Positions 45,031 through 55,034 of a stretch of DNA of 64,000 nt are shown here, piece by piece. The notes under the pieces were generated by a model. That model saw only the letters and a program-made list of their open reading frames with translations, was not told where the DNA came from and searched no databases. The first letter of the stretch is position 1. The number at the start of each line of letters is the position of its first letter. Both the position numbers and the translations under genes were made by a program. The DNA is taken from positions 1-64,000 of the forward strand of contig MU623350.1 of NCBI GenBank assembly GCA_025201765.1. Reading direction: 5' to 3'. This DNA comes from Daldinia sp. FL1419 (Eukaryota > Ascomycota > Sordariomycetes > Xylariales > Hypoxylaceae).

Positions 45031-45148
45031 GGTTAGAGATTAGGGTTTAGGGTTCTTGGAATATGTTAACAAGTAGTTTAAAAGTATTAATTGTATTTTA
45101 TAAGTTAAAAAAATAGTAAATTAGTTTATTGATAAGTATATTAATATA

Positions 45149-45184
45149 TTTTGATGTTTTTGATGTTTTTGATGTTTTTGATGT
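45149..45184. repeat. TTTTTGATG array, four units
   Basis: The nonamer TTTTTGATG is repeated four times without change inside the AT-rich block; it is a simple-sequence expansion. Confidence 0.85.
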
Positions 45185-45217
45185 AATTTATTACGTATAA
45201 ACGAGCATATTTTTACC

Positions 45218-45323
45218 TTAGATTAGGAGACGGTTTTTGGTGGGAGGGGTATGTTAGGGGTCTGATTAGCTAAAAAGTGCTGTGGTACAAAAGATATAAA
45301 AACCGTCCTCCTAGTCTGAGCCC
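45218..45323. repeat. inverted-repeat pair of about 22 bp around 60 bp
   Basis: TTAGATTAGGAGACGGTTTTT (from about 45220) is mirrored by AAAAACCGTCCTCCTAGTCTGA (to about 45321), with one gap and two changes. The arrangement suggests a very short TIR element or a hairpin RNA gene; no transposase is present. Confidence 0.6.
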
Positions 45324-45864
45324 TACTGAGATAAACATCACCCTTTTACCATTTCAAAAATAACAATTTCATTATTGGAATTGGTTGTAAAGGTTGACTA
45401 TCAAATTATATTAAACCCCAGGGACTATGTAATAAAGAGTATTATCTACAACTATAGACTACCTAGTTATAGTTTACGTAGATAACAATTCTAAATCTTG
45501 AGTTGAGATAATCTCGACGCGTGTTGATATGACCTCACTTTCTCAAAAAGGAAACCAGCTATCACGATGGGTGGCCCAAGCTCCATGTATGTTCCCGGAA
45601 TAAAACAGCCTTAAATCAGATCAATGACATCAGAGTGATCCAAACCATAGATGGGGTTGCTTCAAGTTCATCTCCTGTCTTGGGGTAGATATTCAAGTTC
45701 TGCCTTTAATAAGTTGATATTTCCTCCGCATGCCGGATCGCTGACTTACCTATATTCTATTGATTTATCGCCGAACTGAGACCAAGGTCAAAGCTGATCT
45801 AGCTTTCTCTTCACCTCGACGTTAACACTATTCACAATCTTCAGCAACCACTTTAAATTTCAAG
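45324..45864. other. promoter-side intergenic region
   Basis: This is 0.5 kb of normal composition before a plus-strand gene. The last 70 bases are pyrimidine-rich (CTTTCTCTTCACCTCGACG), typical of fungal 5' regions. A near-palindrome GTAGATAACnnTT...CTACGTAGATAAC lies at about 45437-45486. Confidence 0.45.
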
Positions 45865-47119
45865 ATGACCACAACCAGATCCGGAGCCAAGATTGAGCCA
45901 ACCTCGAAGGATCAAAACGGAGAAGAAGTAGGATCTAAGCACCAGCTGGATACCAAGGTAACGCCAGAACCTAAGCGTATTAAAAATGACGACGACGCAA
46001 AACAGCAAATCATAGAAGATAGGATTCCAAGGTATTTCTATACAGCGCTCTCGCCTGAACAGAATAACCGCCTAACTTGTTCTTAGTCCCACAGAAGCGT
46101 ACGGTGACGGTATAAGTCGGTCACCAACAAATGGTAGCGAGAATGGTATTGAAAACGGAGACACTCAAGAACAAATAGATCAGAAAGGATCAGCCGAGCA
46201 AGAGGGAGCAAGAAAAGGGACCGTCCCATCCAACATTTTGGAAAAGGGCATCATCTACTTTTTTATCCGCGGTAGAGTAGGCATCGACGAGCCTAGCAGT
46301 GTCGACGATATTCGCCGCAGTCACATCGTCCTGCGCCCCTTAGCCAAAGATGCAAAGCTTGGTGAAGGCACGATCGACGATGCTGGGAATAGCCGCCTGA
46401 TTGCTATTCCTAAAAAGGTACTACCCCTCAGCGGTAGGGATAGGTGGATTGCATTTGTTGAGAAGTTGCACGCGTCATTTAAAACGTTGAAGGATGAGTT
46501 CATCTCTGCGTCGGACTACACCACTAAGACAGCCGGTGTTAGGCATACACCCGCGGCTATTCCCGTAGCAGAAGGCGTCTACGCCATCACGAGCACCGGC
46601 CGAGAATCTCATCTTGCATACATGATAACCCTACCAGAAGATCTCGGTGAGGCACAGAAGGAAATCGGATTGAGGGAAAAGGGAAGCTTCATCATAAGCA
46701 CAAGAAACCCTCAGTACGAGCCTCCGAAGGGGACTGCCCTCCCCCAAGCTCCTGAATATCCAAAAGAGTAAGTAACGTATATAAGTTTCATCAACCCAAA
46801 TTGCGTACTGGCTAACAACTTCTTATGAAGAGTACAAGATGGATTCCGATCTCTGCGATGGACCGCTACGCAACCCGAGCATCTCGACTACGTAAACACT
46901 CAATTCCTACTAGTTGGCGAGTCGAGTGGAATCAAGAAAGCCACAGAACCCCAGAGAGATCAGAAAGAGGGTCAAGAAGATCCCATAGAAGAGCTAGAGA
47001 AGTTGGAAGACGAAGATACGCATCGTATGGAAAGTTTGCAGGGCGACGACTCGGCGGCAATTTTTGGAGATTTACACGTTCGTGCGCAGGATTACCCCAA
47101 GCTTCAAACGACATTTTAG
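45865..47119 (+). CDS. conserved Pezizomycotina protein of unknown function
   Basis: Exons 45865-46031, 46087-46767 and 46831-47119, with GT-AG introns of 55 and 63 bp, give 378 aa. The N-terminal 125 residues are charged, with a basic patch (PEPKRIK) that could be a nuclear signal. The core contains VPSNILEKGIIYFFIRGRVG, DIRRSHIVLRPLAKDAKLG, NSRLIAIPKKVLP, DYTTKTAGVRHTPAAIPVAE, GRESHLAYMITLP and, after the second intron, FRSLRWTATQPEHLDYVNTQ with FLLVGE. This order is conserved in many ascomycete proteins that carry no assigned function. The C-terminal 60 residues are acidic with coiled-coil-like EELEKLEDED. The model is supported because both introns restore the conserved frame. Confidence 0.82.
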
Positions 47120-47383
47120 TACTTTAAAGCAAGATGGAGTTAAACTGATAAGAAAAAAAATTAATTCTAAGATGAAAAGATGATAACATGTAACTAATAG
47201 GAAAATAACAACAAAGATTACGTACGTCTCGGGGTTGTAAGTGGTGGTGTTTTGCATTCGCAAGCTAGCTGGTTGCACTACTACGACGAAGGCTTAGCCT
47301 GGCATACATAGGACCCGCAATTGACATCAGCTAGCGATATAAGTAAGATTATCGCGATCTGGCTTCCATCACATGTTAGGAAA
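47120..47383. other. short intergenic region before tRNA
   Basis: This 264-bp segment has no frame. It precedes the tRNA gene, whose promoter elements are internal. Confidence 0.5.
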
Positions 47384-47466
47384 TCTCGATTCGTCTAGTG
47401 GTTAGGATACCTGCTTGTCATGGCACAAATACGCAGGTGGCCGGGGTTCAATTCCCCGATCGAGAG
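47384..47466 (+). tRNA. tRNA-Asp (anticodon GTC) with an 11-nt intron
   Basis: A full cloverleaf can be drawn. The acceptor arm pairs TCTCGAT with ATCGAGA (discriminator G). The D-arm region GTCTAGTGGTTAGGATAC contains the A box. The anticodon stem CCTGC/GCAGG encloses TTGTCA plus an insert. The T-arm CGGGG-TTCAATT-CCCCG contains the B box. The anticodon GTC is at 47417-47419. The extra bases after position 37 (TGGCACAAATA) are a standard-position nuclear tRNA intron. CCA is not encoded, as in eukaryotes. Confidence 0.93.
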
Positions 47467-47482
47467 ACATTCAATTGTTAGC

Positions 47483-47487
47483 TTTTT
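47483..47487 (+). terminator. Pol III T-run terminator of tRNA-Asp
   Basis: Five T residues lie 17 bases past the tRNA 3' end, and a longer T-tract (47524-47534) backs it up. Confidence 0.7.
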
Positions 47488-47697
47488 GAATAATTTTGAA
47501 TTATAACCAACATTGTTAAAAAATTTTTTTTTTTCACATTTTTCAACCCATTCCATGCTTTTTTATAAGCTCGAGAATCGTTGCGGCTAGCACTTAAATT
47601 TTAAATCGGCCGCGTTCAACGAATCAAATCACTACTATCTCTTCATTGAAATAAATACCTTCGATATCTTCTATAGTAAATCCATAGCAACCGCCTC

Positions 47698-50600
47698 TCA
47701 TACCAAAGTCGTCGCATTCGACTTTGCCAGCGGCAGAACCGTAATCTTCGGAGTCTCCCAAATATCCCAATCGTACGATACCTGAGGGTCGCCAAACGGT
47801 CTCAAAGTGGCGATGCGGAACCTGTAAGATCCAGGTTGGATGCTCGACCCGTTGGCAAATCGTCCCAGCCAGTAGTAGATCCCCTGTTTGTTGCGCGGCT
47901 GATCGTACAGCGGGAACTGAAAGATATCGTCCTCGCTGTCTTTGCCCGGCGTAAACCACTGAGACTTGGACGTGCCGTTCCAGCTTGTAGCCGATCCAAC
48001 GTATTTGTTTTTGCCGACTTGCGGTGGGTATACCCAGTCGGACTCGGTGTAGTCTTCGTCAAATATCTAAATTGGGAAGGGATTAGTTTGATTCTTTCTG
48101 CATTCTAGGAATATGGACCGAGTCGAGGAAGCCAATGACTTACATCCCACCGCAATTCCTCCGTGCCCCACGCAAACCCGGTGTTAAGCTTGGGGAAATC
48201 CTGCGCATCGCGAGATAAGTTGAAGGTAAAACTAATTAGAATGTTAACATTTCTGAGTTGGGAATACTCGGTGCGAAAGATTAAAGGACTTACTTGGACT
48301 TCTGCTGGATTCTATTATCCGTAACCCCAGATGTCAGCCAAGGGTAGTTACCGCCGTAATCCCAAATGTTGGTGATGGTTTGGTTGAGATCGCAAGCCAC
48401 TCCTACGGGCATGGTCAGATGAAACCTAAGCTTGGGCTGATACTACAGAGGATTTCTTTTAAATACTGACCAAAGTAGGGAATACCAAGTTGCTCTCCAT
48501 TATCACCACTTATCAGGACCTTGCCGCTGTAAACAGGCAGGCTGCTGGTGTTAAGCCCTTCTGGGGCCGTGAAGGTAAATCTATATTCGATACTATTAGT
48601 GCGACAAGTACAACTTTTAGCCGTCCTAGAGCACATGGGGGGCACACGTACTTGGCCGTCTTCGTTTCACCAGGAGCAACGGTGAAATCGCCAGCAGGGA
48701 AAGAAACTTCAGGGGTCATTTTCACTGGGTTCACCTCGGGGTAGAGTTTAAGGGCAGGGATAAATGGCTCTTGATGACCCGGCACGATCGGGTTCCACGA
48801 ATCGTAGCCACCGGCATCTTGCAGCGAAAATTTATACGTGACAGCCTCGTTCCTGCGGTTCGTGATGTCGACCGAGTGCGTACCGACAAAGTGAGCTGTA
48901 TCGTTGAGCTCAAACTTACGACCCTCAAAACTAAGCTCCGTGGAATATCCTAGCACGCGCCCGGCATCAACAAATCCGGCACCGACCTGTGTAGTAGGCG
49001 CCCAGAACCCGTAATCAGTCGCGCTTGTAGACCAGTCGGCCCAGGGTACGGCGCGGGCGGTGCTCATGATTCTGGCTGTGAGTCGCTTAGCCCAGGTGGG
49101 ATCGTCGGCGTGCGCGGCTCGTCCACCAAATTTGCCTACCCATAGCGCAGCCACGCCAGCAATATACGGGGTGGCCATGCTGGAGCCGCTAAGCACTTGA
49201 TATTGGTTGGTCGGATAAGTAGAAAGGATTTTGGTACCTGGGGCAGCAATGTCTGGCTTCAGTGCGAGATCGTAGGTTCCTCCCCACGAGGTATACCGCG
49301 CCGGACGACCGCCACCCGAGTTGTAAAGGCCAACGTAATGGGCAGTGTCGACGTCGAACGACGCTGTAACTTCGACACCCGCAGCGACTGCATCAACGAT
49401 TGCCTTGCCGGAGCGGGCTTCTATAGCTGCGATAAGGCCGGTGGTCCTGTTTGTGTATAAGGCTTGGTATGGTCTGTCGTCATTGTAGAACAAAACGTAT
49501 TCCGCACCAAGGGATGCAACGTTGGCGTGCTTGACGGAAATATCACAACCTCCAATTCTTACGAGTGCGATAGTTTCAGTGAAGTTGGTGGTATTCGCGG
49601 GCAGCGGACTGCATGCATCATCCTCTATAGACGCGTTGAGCGACGCCGGCTTGATAGGCCAACCAACAATGGTATCAGGGAAAAAGTCGGACGTGGGTAT
49701 GTAGGCAATCTGGGTCTTGTTCGACTGGCCGTCCGATTTGAAATCTGCCGAAAAGGCCTGAGCAGGAAATGCCCCAGGTTCGGCAGCTCCCACGGTAAGG
49801 ACGTTTTTTCCAGAGGCTCCGTTGCTAGCATCGAACGGGCCGTTCTCGCCCTCGTTTCCTGCAGCGATAGATATAACTACGCCCTGCTCGACCATCCTCG
49901 AAGCTAAGACGGCCCAAGCGTTAGAAGTGAAGCCGCTATTCTCTCCAAGGCTTGCGCTAATTATATCAGCCTAAGGGGAAGTTAGCGACGATTTTGATTT
50001 AGGCACGTTCTTAAAGTCTGAGTAAAAGGGTTGGGGATTTGGGATACTTACCCCTGAGTCAAAGGCTCTAAGAAACCCTTCGATAACGGTCTCTTCGTTC
50101 GAATAACCACTATCTCCGAATACCTTGAAGGAAAGCAACTTAGCTCCGGGAGCAACACCAACGAATCTATCTCATGTTAGTGTTCCAAAGTAGGCAGCGT
50201 AGTGATGCTAGAAGAGCGACTTACTGATCGCTTTTCCCGGCGATGATTCCAGCGACGTGAGTGCCGTGGCCGTACTCATCCATCGGGTCGTCATCAGGCT
50301 GAGCTGGTGCATCAGGCCATTCTAATAGAACAAAGAAAAAGAAGTTAGCCTCATCGGCTTCAATCTTTATGGTAATAAATCAGGAGTAGATACGAACCAC
50401 TGCCGACAAGATCATAACCACCAATTATTGTATAGTTCGGCCCAATCCCCCCACCGAGCTGTAGGTACGTCCATGTTAGCGAATATATAACGGGCTTTCA
50501 ATGGAGGACTTTACCGCGGGATGGGTATACTGGACTCCACTGTCAACGACCGCAATGATCGCACCCTCGCCAATGATACCGGCCTGATGCAACTTCGCAA

Positions 50601-51033
50601 CGCCTGTCGAACCGTGTACCGAGTAATTAGCAGCGGATGCATCATCGCTGAATGACTCGCCCTGTATTGCGGGCGGCGAGAGCCGCATAATGGTTGATCT
50701 GTAAACCGACGCTACGACAGGGTCATCTTCATCGGCATCAAGGGTGACAGTGAGCGACTCGGCGCTGCAGTGATTCTCGCACTCGATACTCACGCCAGGA
50801 AAGAGGTCCGAATCAAACTCTTTCACAACGCGGAGTCCAGGCAGCACCGCAATCATCGCGGAGACATGCGCTCTATGCGCACGCGACTTCAACTCGACGA
50901 TGAATCGCCTCGGTGTGGCATTTTCGACGATCTTCGAAGTACCGTTGAGGTCGCGACGCGAGATGAAATCAGTATTCTGCGCACTACCAAAAGCGGCGAG
51001 CAATAGCGGTAGCAGGGAGTGTCCCGCACGCAT
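47698..51033 (-). CDS. secreted subtilisin-like serine protease (S8A, with PA and Fn3-like domains)
   Basis: Nine exons give 928 aa: 50515-51033, 50398-50458, 50225-50321, 50052-50166, 48652-49970, 48471-48580, 48294-48402, 48144-48231 and 47698-48066. Introns are 56-81 bp and all GT-AG. A signal peptide (1-18) and I9-like propeptide (about 40-120) precede the catalytic domain with Asp164 (AVVDSGVQYTHP), His215 (GHGTHVAG), the oxyanion Asn303 (AAGNEG) and Ser528 (SGSSMATPYIAG). A PA insert (about 380-470) lies before the Ser motif. The C-terminal 350 residues form a Fn3-like/DUF1034 region seen in minor-extracellular-protease and C5a-peptidase-like enzymes. Many N-x-S/T sites fit secretion. 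The role is breakdown of external protein for nutrition or host interaction. The start at MRAGHSLL was chosen because it begins the signal; an upstream in-frame Met adds eight polar residues. No lesion is seen. Confidence 0.9.
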
Positions 51034-52134
51034 CTTGTCCCCGGTAAGTCTGCACACGAAAGAGTGTATGCTTTAAACTTGAAGTCTGACATAACGAGTG
51101 TGAAAGTCATGACTTTATATCTATCGTCGTTAATATTCGCAATAGGTGTATGGCATTTTGCCAAGCTATAGCGATCTCGTATTTCAAGGTTACATCGACG
51201 ATAGGTCTAGCAAGTCAAGCAATTGCCAGCCCGTATTTTGTGGGTTGCTTTTGATTGTGGGTTATGCTTCGTGAAAGACTCGCCCGAGCAGCCCTGCCGA
51301 TGGGTCCGTCACGACGATGGTCTTCCTTGCCTGACCCCGGGCTATTACCAGTTTAGGCGAGAAACCCCGGACGCGACGGATTATCCATGCCCATGATGCC
51401 ATCGGGTTCTCGAGATTTAACCTAAGGTTGTGGAATTATCTCGACGATGATCCGGGGATCGAAAAGGGAATATGAATCGGGTACCTGACGTATTTATAGC
51501 GAAAAGCCATACCTGGTGCCATCTCCATTCTGGCATGGTATGCGGTTATATATGTATAAGACGCGTGGATTGGATAGGTGGGTATTTAATATATTAAGAC
51601 GCCGACCACTTCGCTACACTAGGGATGAGGGACTTGGTGGTGATAATTTTTCGAAAACTTCATATTTGCGACTAGTGGCATTAAACAAAGCATTTCTCCA
51701 AAATTCATCCTCAAATATAACACCCGGGGAGCGATTCAATCTCAAGCTTTATGCTCCGTCCAGAATCACGTATAACCCCGACCCCGATCCGTTGTATCAT
51801 AGAAGCGACCACAGCGGGGATACGGTAAATGGAGCACCGGGAAATGGCGGGTCACGGTGGTTTTGTCATTCGTTGCGATCCGGGCCTCGCGGAACTATGG
51901 CAATAGTGCCAAATAGTACCGTCCGTTCAGTTTTCTTTTGGCAGTCGGAACCTAACGAGGAAAAGGTTGTAGCACACCCTTCTCATCCGACGCATCGTAC
52001 GATCAGTTGTCGTCAGCTATCATACGACTAGTGTCAGCCGTCTGCGCTGGCGTTTGTTTAGCAGCCCTACTCGACATGCGATAAAATAACCCGTCTATCA
52101 GTGATCTACTTCCCAAGGCCAATTTCACCTAACA
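51034..52134. other. divergent promoter region of protease and fumarate reductase
   Basis: This is 1.1 kb between two divergent genes. A 171-codon plus-strand frame (51516-52031) is open, but it has no domain, an erratic composition and no family resemblance; it may be chance or a lineage-specific gene. No specific binding site is claimed. Confidence 0.45.
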
Positions 52135-53784
52135 ATGCCCATGAGAATAAGACGAAACCGCCGCTGTCTTCTCTTCATCTATTTCCTTCTTGGCCTCCTT
52201 ACCGCAATCTTATATATGGTCTTCTTTCGTCCTAATTCCGGTATTAATATTAACCGATTATCTAACTCGCTATTCGCGACAATGTCGTCAGCATCGAGAA
52301 AGCCCGTGATTGTCGTTGGTTCCGGCCTCGCCGGATTATCCGCTGCTCACGAAGCGCTCCGAGCCGGTGCCTCGGTCCGAATGCTCGACCGCGCACCTAA
52401 GCCGGGTGGAAATAGTATCAAGGCCTCTTCCGGTATTAACGGCGCCGGAACCAAGTTTCAAAGGGCTTTAAACATACCAGAAGATGACAGTTTCTACGCG
52501 GACACTGTGCGTTCTGCTGGAGCTAGATTTGCCGAGAACAGTCCTTCAGGTATAGATCGCAAGGCTTTAGTGGAGATATTAACAAATCAGTCTGAAAGTG
52601 CGGTCAACTGGCTCGCGGACGAACTAAAGGTCGATTTGAGTGTGGTAGCACAGCTTGGGGGCCACTCGGTTCCGAGGACACATCGCGGTGGCGGGGAGTT
52701 ACCACCTGGTGCAGCCATTGTTTCTGCGCTATTGAACAAGATGAAGGCCAACTCAGACTTCGTGCTAGAGAACTTAGCAGAAGTAGACGAATTGCTTATC
52801 GAAGGTAATGGTGCCGTTAAGGGTGTGCGCTACCATACATCTGATGGTCAGACACATAAACTAGAAGGCCCAGTCGTCTTTGCAGTGGGGGGATTTGCCG
52901 GCGACGCACATGGCCTGCTAGCTAAGCATCGTCCTGACTTGGCTGGTATGCCATCCACAAATGAGGAACGGCCCGCCTCACATGGGTTGCTCTCCACGAT
53001 CGGTGCCGCATTTGTAGATATGGACAGTGTGCAAATCCATCCAACAGGGTTCGTTTATCCCAAGGGCGCCGGGATTTCGTACAGTGTCGTCCCCCCCAAG
53101 AACGAAGGTACCTCTACAGACTCTAAACCCACCGGGGCCTCCCAACTATTCTTAGCCGCCGAAGCCCTACGAGGCGAGGGTGGTATCCTGCTCTCTAGCC
53201 GTGGGGAACGGTTCGTTAACGAGCTCAACACCCGTGATGTTGTTAGCAAAGCAATCATGTCTCTTCCACAGTCAATGGACAATTCAATTAAGCATTGGGA
53301 AACGATTCTTCTTCTGGACCCGGGGGCGTGCGAGGCTACTGCGTCTCACATCAAGTTTTACCTGTGGAAAGGTCTGGTACAGAAAATCAAAGTTAAAGAT
53401 TTAGCTCCAGAAATTATTTCATCTATAGATAAGTACGCGGCTACAGTCTCAAGACATGAGGAGGACCCATTTGGGAGGAAGTCGTTTGGACATTGGAAGC
53501 TACCACCCGGTGAAGCCAATCGCGAAGAAGAGGTATGTGTCGGGATAGTGACGCCTGTCGTTCACTTCACGATGGGTGGTGTGGCGTTTGATACCAAGGC
53601 TCAGGTTCTCAAGTCGACGGATAACGGCAAGCTAGCACCAATACCCGGGATATGGGCCGCGGGTGAGATTACGGGAGGCATACATGGCGCCAATAGGCTT
53701 GGTGGCTCGTCGCTACTCGAATGTGCCGTATTTGGCAGGATCGCGGGGGCTGAGGCCGCAAGGAGTCTAACTGTAACGCAATAA
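52135..53784 (+). CDS. FAD-dependent fumarate reductase (Osm1/Frd1-like)
   Basis: This intronless gene encodes 549 aa. Residues 11-31 form one hydrophobic anchor or signal. Residues 57-70 (PVIVVGSGLAGLSA) are the FAD GxGxxG motif. Family segments follow: GGNSIKASSGINGAGT, QLGGHSVPRTHR, ATGG-type AVGGFAGD, DSVQIHPTGFVYP, GERFVNELNTRDVVS, VHFTMGGVAFD and EITGGIHGANRLGGSSLLEC. These include the substrate-binding His/Arg positions of soluble fumarate reductases. The enzyme re-oxidises FADH2 by reducing fumarate to succinate in ER, mitochondria or cytosol, supporting redox balance and oxidative folding when O2 is low. A second Met at residue 50 (MSSASRKPVIV) could give a cytosolic form by alternative start. 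Length is normal (about 480-640 aa in fungi). Confidence 0.92.
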   Translation: MPMRIRRNRRCLLFIYFLLGLLTAILYMVFFRPNSGININRLSNSLFATMSSASRKPVIVVGSGLAGLSAAHEALRAGASVRMLDRAPKPGGNSIKASSGINGAGTKFQRALNIPEDDSFYADTVRSAGARFAENSPSGIDRKALVEILTNQSESAVNWLADELKVDLSVVAQLGGHSVPRTHRGGGELPPGAAIVSALLNKMKANSDFVLENLAEVDELLIEGNGAVKGVRYHTSDGQTHKLEGPVVFAVGGFAGDAHGLLAKHRPDLAGMPSTNEERPASHGLLSTIGAAFVDMDSVQIHPTGFVYPKGAGISYSVVPPKNEGTSTDSKPTGASQLFLAAEALRGEGGILLSSRGERFVNELNTRDVVSKAIMSLPQSMDNSIKHWETILLLDPGACEATASHIKFYLWKGLVQKIKVKDLAPEIISSIDKYAATVSRHEEDPFGRKSFGHWKLPPGEANREEEVCVGIVTPVVHFTMGGVAFDTKAQVLKSTDNGKLAPIPGIWAAGEITGGIHGANRLGGSSLLECAVFGRIAGAEAARSLTVTQ

Positions 53785-54170
53785 GACCAGTGAGTATACC
53801 TATGATTATGAATCAAGCGTCGAGGTATTTATCATTGAATCCTAAAATAATACATTTTGATATGGAAAGAAAAGAATAATGGGGTTTAGTTAGCTCTATT
53901 ATTCAAAGATCTATACTTTAGGTAGGTAGCTAATTTATTGCTCAGGTAAATTGCCCTCTACTTTCGATTAGTTTCCCATTCACAAATATGCACACCGAAA
54001 CCGGCCAGTCATGATTCTTCTGACTCTATTTACTGGTCGTAAATAGGCGTGCTGCACTTAAAGGTTGGCTGGAGGTTACATAAAAGCCCACTGGACATGT
54101 TTACTGAATACCTAGTAGACCCCTCTTCTCTCCTTTCATAACCCACCCAAAAACAGAGAAGCCAATAGCA
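53785..54170. other. intergenic, no gene seen
   Basis: This region holds the fumarate reductase 3' side and the promoter of the next gene. TAGGTAGGTAGC lies at about 53919-53930. Confidence 0.45.
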
Positions 54171-54722
54171 ATGCCCTCCATACACTCTGATCCGTATGCC
54201 ACACCCGACCTCGAATCTGGCCAGTCCACGACGGAAACGGGCATAGCAACGCCGACACACACGACATTCAGTGTCTGTCAAATAGAACATTCATGCTCTT
54301 GTTCAGCGAAAAGTCCACAGACAAAAGACACGCCGCCGTACCCTAACCAGATGTTTGCTATCCGAGAGCGAACTACCGGTCGTTATATTACTCTCATTGA
54401 AGGCCAACTACGCGTACTCGAGAACGTTGGCGACCAAGGTGGATGGCTTTGGATGTGTGTTGAAAAACAGGGCTGGCTCGGCTTCCGGAACCCCGTATCA
54501 TCGACATATATGGGCCACGATAGAGGTGGCAATTACTGGGCAGAATATAAGCACCACTTATGGCAAGAGTCTTTCTGTGTTAGAAGGCATCCTCTGGGTA
54601 GGTACATAATGCTTTCTAGGAAGGGTGACGAACTTCGGAAAGTGGCTATCGGCGCTGATTACAAACTGATCGAAGCTAAGAAGGAAGACACATTATGGGA
54701 CTTTATAAAGGCTTCGCCTTAG
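54171..54722 (+). CDS. small conserved fungal protein, function unknown
   Basis: This single-exon gene encodes 183 aa. The first 60 residues are polar and Thr/Ser-rich with a CSCSAK motif. Residues 60-183 form a compact unit: FAIRERTTGRYITLIEGQL, GGWLWMCVEKQGWLGFRNP, TYMGHDRGGNYWAEYKHH, ESFCVRRHPLGRYIML and WDFIKASP. Such alternating strands with aromatic turns occur in a set of ascomycete hypothetical proteins and suggest an all-beta fold similar in rhythm to fascin/ricin-type trefoils; that is inference only. There is no signal peptide or membrane helix. The CT-rich leader upstream (54121-54170) supports transcription. Confidence 0.65.
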   Translation: MPSIHSDPYATPDLESGQSTTETGIATPTHTTFSVCQIEHSCSCSAKSPQTKDTPPYPNQMFAIRERTTGRYITLIEGQLRVLENVGDQGGWLWMCVEKQGWLGFRNPVSSTYMGHDRGGNYWAEYKHHLWQESFCVRRHPLGRYIMLSRKGDELRKVAIGADYKLIEAKKEDTLWDFIKASP

Positions 54723-54997
54723 ATGAATGAGAGTGTGGAATAGTAGGATCTTGCTGATGACGTCGCCGCCTAGTCGAGCCTTGATTACCCAGGTAAAGGA
54801 AGCGGGTCGTCATATCTTATTACCTACTCACCAAAGGGTCACTTTTTAGTTTACGTAGATAATAAGGAGTAGATTTGATACCTCTTTTGGGCATTATCCA
54901 CCCGGTAGCCGAGTCAATAGAATTTAATGCCATCTATGGAATGTTGTCTTGAGTTGTATTATAAGCATTAATACTTCGTGGAGAAGTGTATGAGATG

Positions 54998-55034
54998 CCT
55001 TAGGTAATTACCTACCTACCTAGGTAGGTACCTT
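54998..55034. repeat. CCTA/TAGG palindromic run
   Basis: TTAGGTAATTACCTACCTACC is followed directly by TAGGTAGGTACC, forming a nearly self-complementary 37-bp stretch. It is another member of the dispersed motif. Confidence 0.75.

Larger units (their letters stand above)
44085..45217. repeat. AT-rich RIP-like block with tandem repeats
   Basis: The base composition falls to near-pure A+T and no gene is readable. It includes a 166-bp tandem duplication (about 44312-44640), a 20-bp tandem array near 44947-45030 and a 9-bp array near 45149-45184. Only the RIP interpretation is general; the ancestral element is not identifiable. Confidence 0.8.

Noticed and set aside
45036..45056. Telomere-like TTAGGG units in the AT-rich block
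   Set aside because: Only about two imperfect units are present and normal genes continue on both sides, so this is not a telomere; at most it is chance or a tiny interstitial trace.
51516..52031. A 171-codon open frame between the protease and fumarate reductase genes
   Set aside because: It has no domain, no splice support, erratic composition and lies in a divergent promoter region; it was kept as intergenic.
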